Below, piece by piece: positions 17,113 through 24,670 of a stretch of DNA of 54,892 nt. Origin of the DNA: Nocardioides sp. YR527 (GTDB lineage: Bacteria > Actinomycetota > Actinomycetes > Propionibacteriales > Nocardioidaceae); contig NZ_FNFN01000015.1 of assembly GCF_900101045.1 (NCBI RefSeq), forward strand, positions 1 to 54,892, in the 5' to 3' direction. A program made the position numbers and the translations under genes. The notes beneath the pieces were generated by a model, which ran no database searches, was not told the origin of the DNA, and saw only the letters and a list, made by a program, of their open reading frames with translations. The number at the start of each line of letters is the position of its first letter. Positions within the stretch are counted from its first letter, which is position 1.

Positions 17113-17325
17113 TCAGATGTCGCCATCTCCCCGGTCCGGCTCCCCAGCGCCGGCACCAGCGGCCCGGCCGGTGATCCTCGCCTGGCCTTTCTCGACGAGC
17201 TCGTCGACCAGGCCGAGAGTCTCGGTGTCGAGGTCCGCGACGCGGTCGCGATACGCGACGAGGGTCTCGTGAGCCTCGTCCGGCACGACGACCGAGATCG
17301 TCACGCGGGGTTCGTCCGTCGTCAT
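17113..17325 (-). CDS. Small helical protein, 70 aa, unknown
   Basis: ATG 17325 lies behind AAGGA. The product begins MTTDEPRVTISVVVPDEAHE, a beta strand followed by a helix pair (TLVAYRDRVADLDTETLGLVDELVEKG), reminiscent of small antitoxin or ribbon-helix-helix-like proteins. The tail is Gly/Ala/Asp-rich. It is first in a two-gene operon with the 86-aa gene, so a toxin-antitoxin pair is possible but not supported by a recognised toxin. Confidence 0.5.
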   Translation of the reverse strand: MTTDEPRVTISVVVPDEAHETLVAYRDRVADLDTETLGLVDELVEKGQARITGRAAGAGAGEPDRGDGDI

Positions 17326-17580
17326 TCGCTGTCCTTGAGGTAGCGGTCTCTGCCCGCAGCGTAACCCCGAAGTGGAGCTCTCCAGGGCCGGGTTGCTCGC
17401 CGGCGCGGCACAATCGGAGATCGAGGATCAGGCCCGAAGGGGTCGCCGGGGCCGGCCCTACTAAGGCCACCGACCCCAGTCCACGTTTCGCTGCACGAGC
17501 GGCCGCTCGACGACTACCGTTACTTGTCCAGCAGGTCGTCGCGGGGAGGAACGACCGGCGCCCTGGAGGAAGCAGGAACG

Positions 17581-18696
17581 ATGGCGAAACGCCGAGACCC
17601 GTTGCCGACTCGGTGGGACCGTCCGGCCCACACCAAGGCCAAGCACGACATCCTGGTCAAGTACCTCCAGGCGTGGTACGGGATCTTCGGCAGCTCAGCC
17701 TACGTTGACAAGGTCGGCGTGCTCGACGGTTTCGCTGGCCCCGGTGCCTACAGCAAGGGCGAGTTCGGCTCTCCGGTCCTGGCCCTCGAGGCTCTGATCG
17801 AGCACAACCATTTCGCACGGTGGGACGGCACTAAGTTCATCTTCCTCTTCAATGAACAGGACCCTGAGCGCTTCGACTCCCTGAAGCAGGTTGTGGACGA
17901 GGATCTGCCGCACCGATGGGATCCGTGGCCCAAGAACGTCAAGGTGCACGCACACAACGAGAACTTCACGGATCTCGCCGAAGGCCTCTTGGGCGAGATC
18001 AAGCCCGGCCACAGCCTGATCCCGCTGTTCGCGTTCATCGACCCGTTCGGCTACCGCGATAGCTCGATGGATCTCATTCGGCGCCTGCTGCAGTACGACA
18101 AGGCCGAGCTGTTCATCTACTTCGACTTCAACAGCGTCAACCGGTTCGCAGGCAAGGGCCAAGCGGTCGACGCGCGTTTCGAGGAGCTGTTCGGCTGCAA
18201 CGAGTTCCTAAAGGCACCTCCGCGCGGTCCCGAGCGAGGTCAGTTCCTGCACGACCTCTACGAGGACCAGCTCAAGAAGGTTTGCTCCTTCGCTCACGTC
18301 CGCAGCTTCGCCATGGTGAACAAGACTGGGCATATCGGCAACTACCTGTTCTTCTGCACCCGCAACCTCGACGCGTTCGACAGGATGAAGTACGCGATGT
18401 GGAGCCTCGACCCCACAGGGGACTACCGGTTCGAGGATCGACTCGCGGACCAGCAGGTTCTGTTCGACCATCTGGACACGCACCCTCTGCAAGACGAGCT
18501 TGCCCAGCACTTCGCCGGCCAGACGGTCGACATCGACGTCATCAGGACTTATGTGATCGCGGAGACGCCGTACTACAGCGGGCATCTCAAGCGGGACACG
18601 TTGGCGGTGATGCAGCGGGACGGCCGGATCACCTCGCCGAACCAGCGCCGGCGAAACCAGTACCCAGACGGCACGCTGGTGACGTTCCCGGCCTAA
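17581..18696 (+). CDS. tcmP: Three-Cys-motif partner protein TcmP
   Basis: The protein has 371 residues from ATG 17581 (GGAGGAAGCAGGAACG upstream). It begins with WDRPAHTKAKHDILVKYLQAWYGIF and has GVLDGFAGPGAYS, a methyltransferase-like glycine loop, then FAFIDPFGY and LFIYFDFNSVNRF. This pattern is that of TcmP, a family named for its pairing with the three-Cys Gp37/Gp68 (DUF5131) proteins. That partner is present at 18693-19439, convergent and overlapping by 4 bp. The biochemical role is unknown; the fold suggests a SAM-dependent or nucleotide-binding enzyme. Confidence 0.85.
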   Translation: MAKRRDPLPTRWDRPAHTKAKHDILVKYLQAWYGIFGSSAYVDKVGVLDGFAGPGAYSKGEFGSPVLALEALIEHNHFARWDGTKFIFLFNEQDPERFDSLKQVVDEDLPHRWDPWPKNVKVHAHNENFTDLAEGLLGEIKPGHSLIPLFAFIDPFGYRDSSMDLIRRLLQYDKAELFIYFDFNSVNRFAGKGQAVDARFEELFGCNEFLKAPPRGPERGQFLHDLYEDQLKKVCSFAHVRSFAMVNKTGHIGNYLFFCTRNLDAFDRMKYAMWSLDPTGDYRFEDRLADQQVLFDHLDTHPLQDELAQHFAGQTVDIDVIRTYVIAETPYYSGHLKRDTLAVMQRDGRITSPNQRRRNQYPDGTLVTFPA

Positions 18697-19439
18697 GCCG
18701 TGATCAGCTGCGGCATCTCGTCGTATGTGCGACCGTCGAGCTCGCGCCCGTTGGCCTTCGGGGTTCGCCCGCCCCACTGCTTGAAGAAGAACGCGACGCC
18801 CGCCACCGCGCACTGGTCACGGATGTCCTCGACCCACCGCCGATCCATCGGGCGGGCGCGGGGCCCAGACTCGCCGCCCGCGATGACCCAGTCGATGCTG
18901 TCTAGGTCGAGGTTCGGCAGCGCCGTGAGGAGCGGCTCGCAGGACAAGAACCGGGTCTTGGCCGGCGTACGGCGAAGGTGGTCGATCCGGTCGACGACGT
19001 CGTCGGATTCGACGGAGACGCCCATCCACAGGTTTTCGGGCCAGTCCAACTGATCGGCGATCCGCGCCAGCCGGTGCGACCGCTTGGTCAGCACTTGGTA
19101 CGTGTGTTGGGGGGTCTCAGCGATGACCGCGAACACATCCCGGATGAAGTCAAGCGGAACTCGAGCGTGGAAGAGATCGCTCATCGAGTTCACGAACACG
19201 ACCCTCGATCCCGACCAACGGTAGGGATCGGCAAGCGACCTCGGGTGAATGGTGACGTCGAACCCTGGTCCTGACGTCACGGGGTTGCCGTCGTTCTGAT
19301 ACTTCTCGGCACCCATCGCCTTGAGCCGTTTGGCCAGCGCGAGCGCATAGCAGTTGTCACAGCCGGCCGCGACGCGGTCGCATCCAGTCACAGGGTTCCA
19401 GGTGACTTCAGTCCACTCGATCGCACTCTGAGTTGCCAT
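18693..19439 (-). CDS. DUF5131 / phage Gp37-Gp68 family three-Cys protein
   Basis: The signature NPVTGCDRVAAGCDNCYALALAKR carries three closely spaced Cys (C..C..C), like a radical-SAM iron-sulphur site. Later blocks are FVNSMSDLFHARVPLDFI, LTKRSHRLARI, WMGVSVESDD, FLSCEPLL and VIAGGESGPRARP, all characteristic of the family. The length of 248 residues is usual. ATG 19439 lies behind GAGGAGGGG, with a perfect SOS box 12 bp upstream. The convergent tcmP gene overlaps its stop. SOS control suggests a link to DNA damage or modified nucleotides; the reaction is not known. Confidence 0.88.
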   Translation of the reverse strand: MATQSAIEWTEVTWNPVTGCDRVAAGCDNCYALALAKRLKAMGAEKYQNDGNPVTSGPGFDVTIHPRSLADPYRWSGSRVVFVNSMSDLFHARVPLDFIRDVFAVIAETPQHTYQVLTKRSHRLARIADQLDWPENLWMGVSVESDDVVDRIDHLRRTPAKTRFLSCEPLLTALPNLDLDSIDWVIAGGESGPRARPMDRRWVEDIRDQCAVAGVAFFFKQWGGRTPKANGRELDGRTYDEMPQLITA

Positions 19440-19451
19440 AACCCCTCCTCA

Positions 19452-19473
19452 GGGTCGAACGCAGGTTCGACCC
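19452..19473. promoter_or_regulatory. Perfect extended SOS box
   Basis: GGGTCGAAC and GTTCGACCC are perfect 9-bp inverted arms around GCAG. On the minus strand a -10 like TACCGT precedes the box, which ends 12 bp before the DUF5131 ATG. Confidence 0.88.
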
Positions 19474-19550
19474 TGCCTTCCACGGTAGTTCACACAGTCA
19501 CCGTGCGCCGCGATATCGGGGGCACGTTCGCGCATTCATCACAGATGCCA

Positions 19551-21332
19551 TCACCTACCGCGAGGACGCCTCGGACCGTTGTCGCGCTCCGGCTTCTGAG
19601 CGGGCGCGTCCGCGTCGCGCGGGACGGCCGCGTCGGGGGCCGACGCGGGCGCCGTCGCCGGGGCGCCGTCGGGACGTCGACCATGGGCTGCCTGTTCGAC
19701 AGCCTTGCGAGCAGCGTCGCTCACTTCGCCCGGCGCCACTCCGTGCGACCGCTCCTGGTCACGACGTTCCCGCAGGATCCGGTCGGACTCTCGCTCAGCT
19801 GGTGTCCGGGGACCGGCCGGGTCAGCGGGCCGGGTGGCGATGTAGTGCTCGAGTTCCCGCAGCGCCGGGATGGCGCTGTTGCGGAGTGCGGTAGCGGCGG
19901 CGAGCTCACCACGTGCCTGTCGGGCGTCGCTGATGGCATCAGCGGCGCGAGTGATCTGCTGGATGACAGTGAGCCAGCCGGTGTGCTTGCTCGACCCGCT
20001 CGCTCGCAGAGCGAGTTGGATGTGACGGGTCGCCATCTCCGCACCGCTGAGCCCGGTCGGCACCTTCGGCTCGACTGTCGTCGTCGCGTCCCAGGTGTCC
20101 TCGAGCGTCTGCCGGGCGAGGATGTCGGCCGAGCGTCCTGCGTGCATCCCGAACTCGGCACCACGCCCGGTTGCCAGCACCGTGGCTGTGCCGGCAAGAC
20201 CCGCGGCGGCGTCGTTCCATGCAGCCTTGTCGTGCGGGTCCAGACCGGCTAGGTGGTCGTTGAAGTCGCGCAGGTTCTGCTCGGCGACCGCAAGGTCGAC
20301 GTCGATGTCGCCCGACACCTGCAGAGGGTCGAGCTTGGTGGCGTCGCCGGCCCACAGGTCGCGTGCGAGCTGTGCCGACTCGGGTGTCTCGGTCCAGTTC
20401 TTTCGCAGCTTCGACAACGTCAGGTCGGAGGCGAGCTTGCTCGCGGTGAAGGCCACTCCCCCGCGCAGACCGACCTTGTAGCCGGTGACCTGATCCCGGT
20501 TGCCGGGCTCCCAACGTGCGGCCTCGATGCGCACGCCGCGGTGCGAGAGGACGTTGTTAATGAACTCCGCCTCGGTGTGCGACTGCTCGGCCGCCCCGCG
20601 GACGATGCGCTGCAGAATCACCCGGTCCGGCTCGGCCGGACCCGTGCCGTCAGCTGCGCGCTGGCGGGCGATATTGTGCTCGGCGGCGGTGTGCCCCTTG
20701 AGCGTCGGGGTGTTGGCCTGGTGCTGCTCGTCGTGCAGCGGGGTGATGAAGTCGAGCTTCTCCAGCGTCTCTCGGCGAACCTGCTGCGATCGGATACCCG
20801 AGTTATGCACCGGCAGCATCGAACCGTCGCGCAGCGTCGTGCACATCGCGATGTGGATGTGATCGTTGCCGTTCGTCGACTCGCCGTGGTGGACCGCGAA
20901 CCAGACCGCGTCAGCGTGGTCCGGATTGTCGATGAAACCCATCCCCCGCATGTAGCGCTCCGCGACCTCCTGCCACTGCTCGTCGCTGATCTTGCCCTCA
21001 GCAGCACTGAGCGAGATCGTCGCGTGGAACACGTGTGCCTGCCCTGCCACCGCCTCCTCACCAGCTTTGAGGTTCTCGCGGCTGATACCCCCGAAGCCGG
21101 TGCCGGTGAGCGCGAGCTCGGGCGCGTACTGACGTCGCCACGACGCCTCCAGCAGTCGCCCCACCTGCGTCGCCTGACGGGAGGTGAGCGCGGCGTCGCC
21201 CCACTCGGCGTGGATCTCCGGGCTACCGGCGACCATGCGCTGGTTGGTGTGCTCGTTCGCCTTTCCTGGCCCGTAGAGATAACGGGCCAGGCCGGCGGCG
21301 TCCTTGCCGGTGCCGAGGACTCGGATGATCAC
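19551..21332 (-). CDS. Relaxase, MOBP-like
   Basis: This protein would nick oriT and pilot the strand into the recipient. The His triad is seen as VHHGESTNGNDHIHIA (His149, His158, His160). The conserved helix HATISLSAAEGKISDEQWQEVAERYMRGMGF precedes it, and a candidate Tyr lies at residue 18 or 20 (ARYLYGPGK). The C-terminal half is helical with a Pro/Ala-rich tail. Length is 593 residues. GTG 21332 overlaps the mobC stop as GTGA behind GGAGGA. I saw no helicase motif, so coupling and unwinding are probably done by other proteins. Confidence 0.88.
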   Translation of the reverse strand: MIIRVLGTGKDAAGLARYLYGPGKANEHTNQRMVAGSPEIHAEWGDAALTSRQATQVGRLLEASWRRQYAPELALTGTGFGGISRENLKAGEEAVAGQAHVFHATISLSAAEGKISDEQWQEVAERYMRGMGFIDNPDHADAVWFAVHHGESTNGNDHIHIAMCTTLRDGSMLPVHNSGIRSQQVRRETLEKLDFITPLHDEQHQANTPTLKGHTAAEHNIARQRAADGTGPAEPDRVILQRIVRGAAEQSHTEAEFINNVLSHRGVRIEAARWEPGNRDQVTGYKVGLRGGVAFTASKLASDLTLSKLRKNWTETPESAQLARDLWAGDATKLDPLQVSGDIDVDLAVAEQNLRDFNDHLAGLDPHDKAAWNDAAAGLAGTATVLATGRGAEFGMHAGRSADILARQTLEDTWDATTTVEPKVPTGLSGAEMATRHIQLALRASGSSKHTGWLTVIQQITRAADAISDARQARGELAAATALRNSAIPALRELEHYIATRPADPAGPRTPAERESDRILRERRDQERSHGVAPGEVSDAARKAVEQAAHGRRPDGAPATAPASAPDAAVPRDADAPAQKPERDNGPRRPRGR

Positions 21333-21757
21333 CGGTCCTCCTCGATGCCGGGCACGAAGCGGTGCAGGTTCGCGATCTCGTCGCGGAGCTCTGCGATCGC
21401 CGTCGCAAACAGCGCCAACGTGCTCTCGAGCTGAGCCGTGTTGATCCGCTCCCCCGAGTTCGCGGCTCGCGCGATCTGGTTCAGGTTGTTCGCCGCATTG
21501 GCGAGTAGTCGCCGTGCGCCGATCATGCCGAGGACGGCCTCTTCAACGCCGGCCGCGGCCTGCACCGATCCGGCCAGGAGTGCCCGCTCGTAGAGGGCGG
21601 GGCGACTCACGCCGAGGTGCTCGGCCATGGCCTGGACGCGGGCCCACTCGGCGTCGTTGTGACGGATCACTGTCCGGTGCTCGCGGGGACCGTCCGAGTT
21701 CCGGTGTCGCCGACGAGCGGGGCCAGCTGAGCTGGTCTCCGGTCGCTCGTCGGTCAT
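21329..21757 (-). CDS. mobC: MobC-like relaxosome accessory protein
   Basis: The protein has 142 residues from ATG 21757 (GAAGGGG upstream). The N-terminal part TVIRHNDAEWARVQAMAEHLGVSRPALYERALL is a ribbon-helix-helix-like DNA-binding segment. The C-terminal part contains LLANAANNLNQIARAANSG, the MobC family signature. It is coupled to the relaxase gene by overlap. It probably binds oriT just upstream and helps the relaxase reach the nic site. Confidence 0.88.
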   Translation of the reverse strand: MTDERPETSSAGPARRRHRNSDGPREHRTVIRHNDAEWARVQAMAEHLGVSRPALYERALLAGSVQAAAGVEEAVLGMIGARRLLANAANNLNQIARAANSGERINTAQLESTLALFATAIAELRDEIANLHRFVPGIEEDR

Positions 21758-21759
21758 CG

Positions 21760-22043
21760 TCTGTACCCCTTCGTTGCATGGGGCCGCGCGCTCAGCGGCC
21801 CCCCTTCTCGGTCTGGTGCCCGGCCGCGTCAGCGGCCTTAAAGGCACCATACCGTACATCTTGCTCCCGCCGGAAGACCTGACAGGTTCACGCACCTGAT
21901 CGCTGGACAGATTCGCCAGGCAGGCCACTACCGGCTGCGCACCGCGTAACCCCGAAACGCACAAACAGGAAAGGCGCCAGGAGGAGAGGGGGTAGGGACA
22001 AACGCACGGACAACCGGACGCACCCGCACGTAATCTGAGCGAC
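21760..22043. other. Candidate oriT region with two hairpins
   Basis: This divergent gap between mobC and the 22044 gene holds GGGGCCGC/GCGGCCCC arms (21780-21787, 21795-21802) and a composite hairpin with GGTGCC/GGCACC (21815-21820, 21843-21848) enclosing GGCCGC/GCGGCC. A purine-rich GCGCCAGGAGGAGAGGGGGT tract follows near 21974. Position beside mobC and relaxase makes it the best oriT candidate. No known nic consensus was recognised. Confidence 0.5.
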
Positions 22044-22355
22044 ATGAGTGAACAGACGAGCAGCTTCCTGTACCGCGCCGAGCAGTTGCTCGACGTGCGG
22101 CGAGCAGCGATCAGCGGGCTGGAGACCGCGGCTGCGAAGCAGACTGCAGCGGAGGCTGCGAAGGCTGCCGCGGACCAGGAGATGCAGCAGGCCATCGAGG
22201 CAGCGAAGCGAGCCGGGTGGACCACCAACGAGCTGCGTCAGCTCGGACTTCCGGTCGACGCACCTCGACGCAGCAAGAGCGGATCGCGTGGCGCTCGTCG
22301 GACGTCCCGGGTCTCGGCGGCGGCGACGCTGGGTGCGGCATCGTCGACGACGTAG
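22044..22355 (+). CDS. Small Ala-rich protein divergent from mobC, 103 aa
   Basis: ATG 22044 has no clear ribosome site, but TAATCT lies 6-8 nt upstream, so a leaderless transcript is possible. The product has a helical N-terminal half (LLDVRRAAISGLETAAAKQTAAEAAKAA), then AGWTTNELRQLGLP, which resembles a helix-turn-helix-like segment, and a basic tail. Proteins of this shape are common on actinobacterial plasmids; their function is unknown to me. It sits between the oriT candidate and the iteron-like stretch. Confidence 0.6.
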   Translation: MSEQTSSFLYRAEQLLDVRRAAISGLETAAAKQTAAEAAKAAADQEMQQAIEAAKRAGWTTNELRQLGLPVDAPRRSKSGSRGARRTSRVSAAATLGAASSTT

Positions 22356-22792
22356 CCGAACTGAGACGCAGCGTCGCCGCTGGTGACGCACGTTGCGACG
22401 CTGCGATGCCGCCGACCTAGCGCACCGGTTGGTGCTGCAACCTGCTGCAGCCTCCCCCGGCGCTGGCCGCGCCTCCCTGCGGCACGATGCGGCACCGCAG
22501 ACTGCGTCGTTGGTGCAGCGGCACTACCGATGCACGGGAGCCGCTGGCGCAGGGTCAGCGCGCTGCGCCACTCGGCCGGCGCAGGTGGCGCTGGTGAGTC
22601 GATGCAGATCGACATGACGCAGCAGACGCGCAGCGTCACTGCTGCGCCCGGCTGTCGCAGGCGTGACGCCGCAGTACCGGCGCAGCGTCAGCGACGACGC
22701 ACCATCGTTGACGCTGCGCCGGTCTGCGCCAGCATCAGTTGGGCGCTGGCGTCACTGCGTCAGCAGCACCCACGCATGGTGACGCAGCGTCA
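22356..22792. repeat. Iteron-like non-coding stretch, GACGCWGCGTC motif
   Basis: This gene-free stretch is dense in GACGCA/TGCGTC. The full 11-bp palindrome GACGCAGCGTC occurs at 22365-22375 and 22781-22791. Partial copies (GACGCTGCG, CGCAGCGTC) occur near 22408, 22618, 22632, 22681 and 22709. It may be a centromere for the nearby ParA/ParB-like pair, a replication origin, or part of oriT. I see no promoter or ORF I trust here. Confidence 0.5.
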
Positions 22793-23638
22793 GCGACGCG
22801 GCGCGCGACGCGGCGCGTTGGACTGGCCAAGTTCTTGGTGCGGCAACGAAGGTGACGACTCAGGGAGGTCGCCGCGGGCCTCGTTCAGGATGTCGGGCAT
22901 CGACCGTTCGCCGGCGAGGCGATGTGCGCGGACGCTCCAAGCGAGTTCGACGGTCTGGCTCGGGCCGTCGGTGGCGGGCTGAGCCAGCGCGTAGAAGATG
23001 GGCCGAAGAGGAGCGGGGTCCGGGGTGCGTTGGCCGAAGTCGGGGGCGCTGAGCATCGACTGTTGGTTCCACAGTGCGGCGGTGATGCCGGTGCGCTGTG
23101 GGTCGTAGCTGATGCGGAAGTGAGAGAGCTCCGCGACCTGCGACATGAACACCTTGCCGGCGCGGCCGTTGCCCTCGCGGAACGGGTGAGCCTGGTTGAT
23201 GTTGGCGTACACCTCGGAGGTGACGTCCGCGAACCCTTTGTGGTCCAGGGTGGCCCAGTCGGCGTCGGCGATGATCTTGTTCGCGGCGGAGAGGTAGTCG
23301 TCGATCTCGGTCGGGTCGGCGAAGTGGGTGGCGTCCTTCTGGATGCTGATCCCTCGGTATTCGCCGGCCCACTCGTAGACGTTGCCGAACAGGTGGCGGT
23401 GGATCGCGCGGAGGTGCTCTGAGTCGTAGGTGCGGGGCAGGTCGACCTGGCCGGTTCGGAGTTCGATCTCGCGGTCGAGGGCCTCGTCGTACTCGAACGC
23501 TTGCAGCTCTTCGTAGTCGCGGTATCCGGGGATGTTGCGCAGCGTTCCCGTGATGCCGTCGGTCATCGTCTCCGGATACAGATAGGACTCCCACGTGGGG
23601 GACATGGGAGTCCTATCGTCTGGGCTCGAGCTGCTCAT
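22790..23638 (-). CDS. Fic-domain toxin (AMP transferase-like)
   Basis: The Fic motif is HPFREGNGRAGK at residues 151-162. It matches HPFx[D/E]GNGRxxR except that the last Arg is Lys. The usual upstream helices (YDSEHLRAIHRHLFGNVYEWAGEYR) are intact. The C-terminal ~60 residues after the domain are Arg/Pro-rich. The preceding small gene carries an inhibitory motif, so this is a class I toxin with a separate antitoxin, like VbhT/VbhA. Start ATG 23638, or ATG 23605. It probably modifies host proteins with AMP and stabilises the plasmid; target unknown. Confidence 0.87.
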   Translation of the reverse strand: MSSSSPDDRTPMSPTWESYLYPETMTDGITGTLRNIPGYRDYEELQAFEYDEALDREIELRTGQVDLPRTYDSEHLRAIHRHLFGNVYEWAGEYRGISIQKDATHFADPTEIDDYLSAANKIIADADWATLDHKGFADVTSEVYANINQAHPFREGNGRAGKVFMSQVAELSHFRISYDPQRTGITAALWNQQSMLSAPDFGQRTPDPAPLRPIFYALAQPATDGPSQTVELAWSVRAHRLAGERSMPDILNEARGDLPESSPSLPHQELGQSNAPRRAPRR

Positions 23639-23666
23639 GGTCGACGATCGAGGCGGTGCCTGCTGC

Positions 23667-23912
23667 TTACGATGCGTGGCGGTCAGTGCCAGCTCGGCGC
23701 CGAGCGCGAAACGCCGCGGTGCGTCGTGCCGACTCGGCGGCGTCGATGTCGCCGCGGGTGAACGCGACGAGGATCTCGACGCGCTCGCGCTCGGGCACGT
23801 GACCTTCGTGCCAGGCGCTCGCCAGGGTGTCGATGACGGTGCTGCGCTGCTCGTCGGTGAGGCCGTCGAACAGGTCGGGCCAGCGGGTCTCGATGTCGAA
23901 GGTGGTGTCCAT
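23667..23912 (-). CDS. VbhA-like antitoxin of the Fic toxin
   Basis: The protein has 81 residues. In TLASAWHEGHVPERERVEILVAFTRGDID the inhibitory motif [S/T]xxxE[G/N] is present as Ser32 to Glu36-Gly37. This glutamate blocks ATP binding in class I Fic pairs. The toxin begins 28 bp downstream on the same strand, in the usual antitoxin-first order. The basic C-terminal tail (RRTAAFRARRRAGTDR) may bind DNA or the toxin. Confidence 0.82.
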   Translation of the reverse strand: MDTTFDIETRWPDLFDGLTDEQRSTVIDTLASAWHEGHVPERERVEILVAFTRGDIDAAESARRTAAFRARRRAGTDRHAS

Positions 23913-23967
23913 GATCAGCTCCTCCTCTCTGTTCAGCGTAAGCGAGACGTGGTCTCGGATGTGTGGA

Positions 23968-24657
23968 TCAGCGCTTGAGACGGTTGGGCAGTCGCGCCGG
24001 CGGCTTCGGCAGCACGCCGCCGTTTCGGTCGCGTGCGATGCTCACCGCGGCAGCGACGGCCTCGCCGCACCACGAGGAGTCGGAGAGCCAGCGGCTGGCG
24101 CCCTGGTCGGCAGTGATGCCCTCGCGCATCTTCGCGATGGTCTGGTCGGCCAGGTTGAACGTGCGGGTCAGACCCCGGGACTCGGCGCGCTCTTCCGGTC
24201 GGGCCAGCTGCTTGCGCTGGGCCGGCGTTCGCGCGGCGTGTGTCTCGATGGCTGCGGCGATCCAGCGGGTGAAGGTGTCGGCCTCTCCGCCGTTTTGCCA
24301 GTCCGCGAGGTAGGCAGCCTTGGTCTCCTCGAACTCCTCGGGCTGGAAGTAGATTCCGGCCCGGGTGGTCCCGGCCGGCGGGGTCGGCGCAACCTTCGAT
24401 CCCGGCTTGGCCTTCACCTGCTCGGGCTCCTCCGCCGTCGGCTTCGCCTTCACCGGAGCGGCCGCCTTCTGAGGGGCGGTCGCGGTCGCGGTCTCGGTCT
24501 TCTCGACCGTGGGCTCAACGGCCGCCGGCGAGCTCGAGGCGGCCGGGGCCTGCTCGGCGGGCTCAGCCGGCCCCTGGGCCTCCTGCTCCTCGTCGAGGTT
24601 GTCGAACGACTGGCGACGTCGCTCCGCGAGCGACAAGCGCTTGGGGGTGGTTGCCAT
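23968..24657 (-). CDS. ParB-like partition partner of ParA
   Basis: From ATG 24657, 13 bp after the parA stop, it encodes 229 residues. The first ~110 are a Pro/Ala/Glu-rich disordered stretch beginning KRLSLAERRRQSFDNLDEE, the usual ParA-contact type of N-terminus. The C-terminal domain contains RAGIYFQPEEFEETKAAYLADWQ and FTRWIAAAIETHAARTPAQR, a ribbon-helix-helix-like pattern rather than the HTH of chromosomal ParB. It would bind a centromere, perhaps the iteron-like stretch at 22356. Function is inferred from pairing with parA. Confidence 0.7.
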   Translation of the reverse strand: MATTPKRLSLAERRRQSFDNLDEEQEAQGPAEPAEQAPAASSSPAAVEPTVEKTETATATAPQKAAAPVKAKPTAEEPEQVKAKPGSKVAPTPPAGTTRAGIYFQPEEFEETKAAYLADWQNGGEADTFTRWIAAAIETHAARTPAQRKQLARPEERAESRGLTRTFNLADQTIAKMREGITADQGASRWLSDSSWCGEAVAAAVSIARDRNGGVLPKPPARLPNRLKR

Positions 24658-24670
24658 GGCGGGACTCCTT

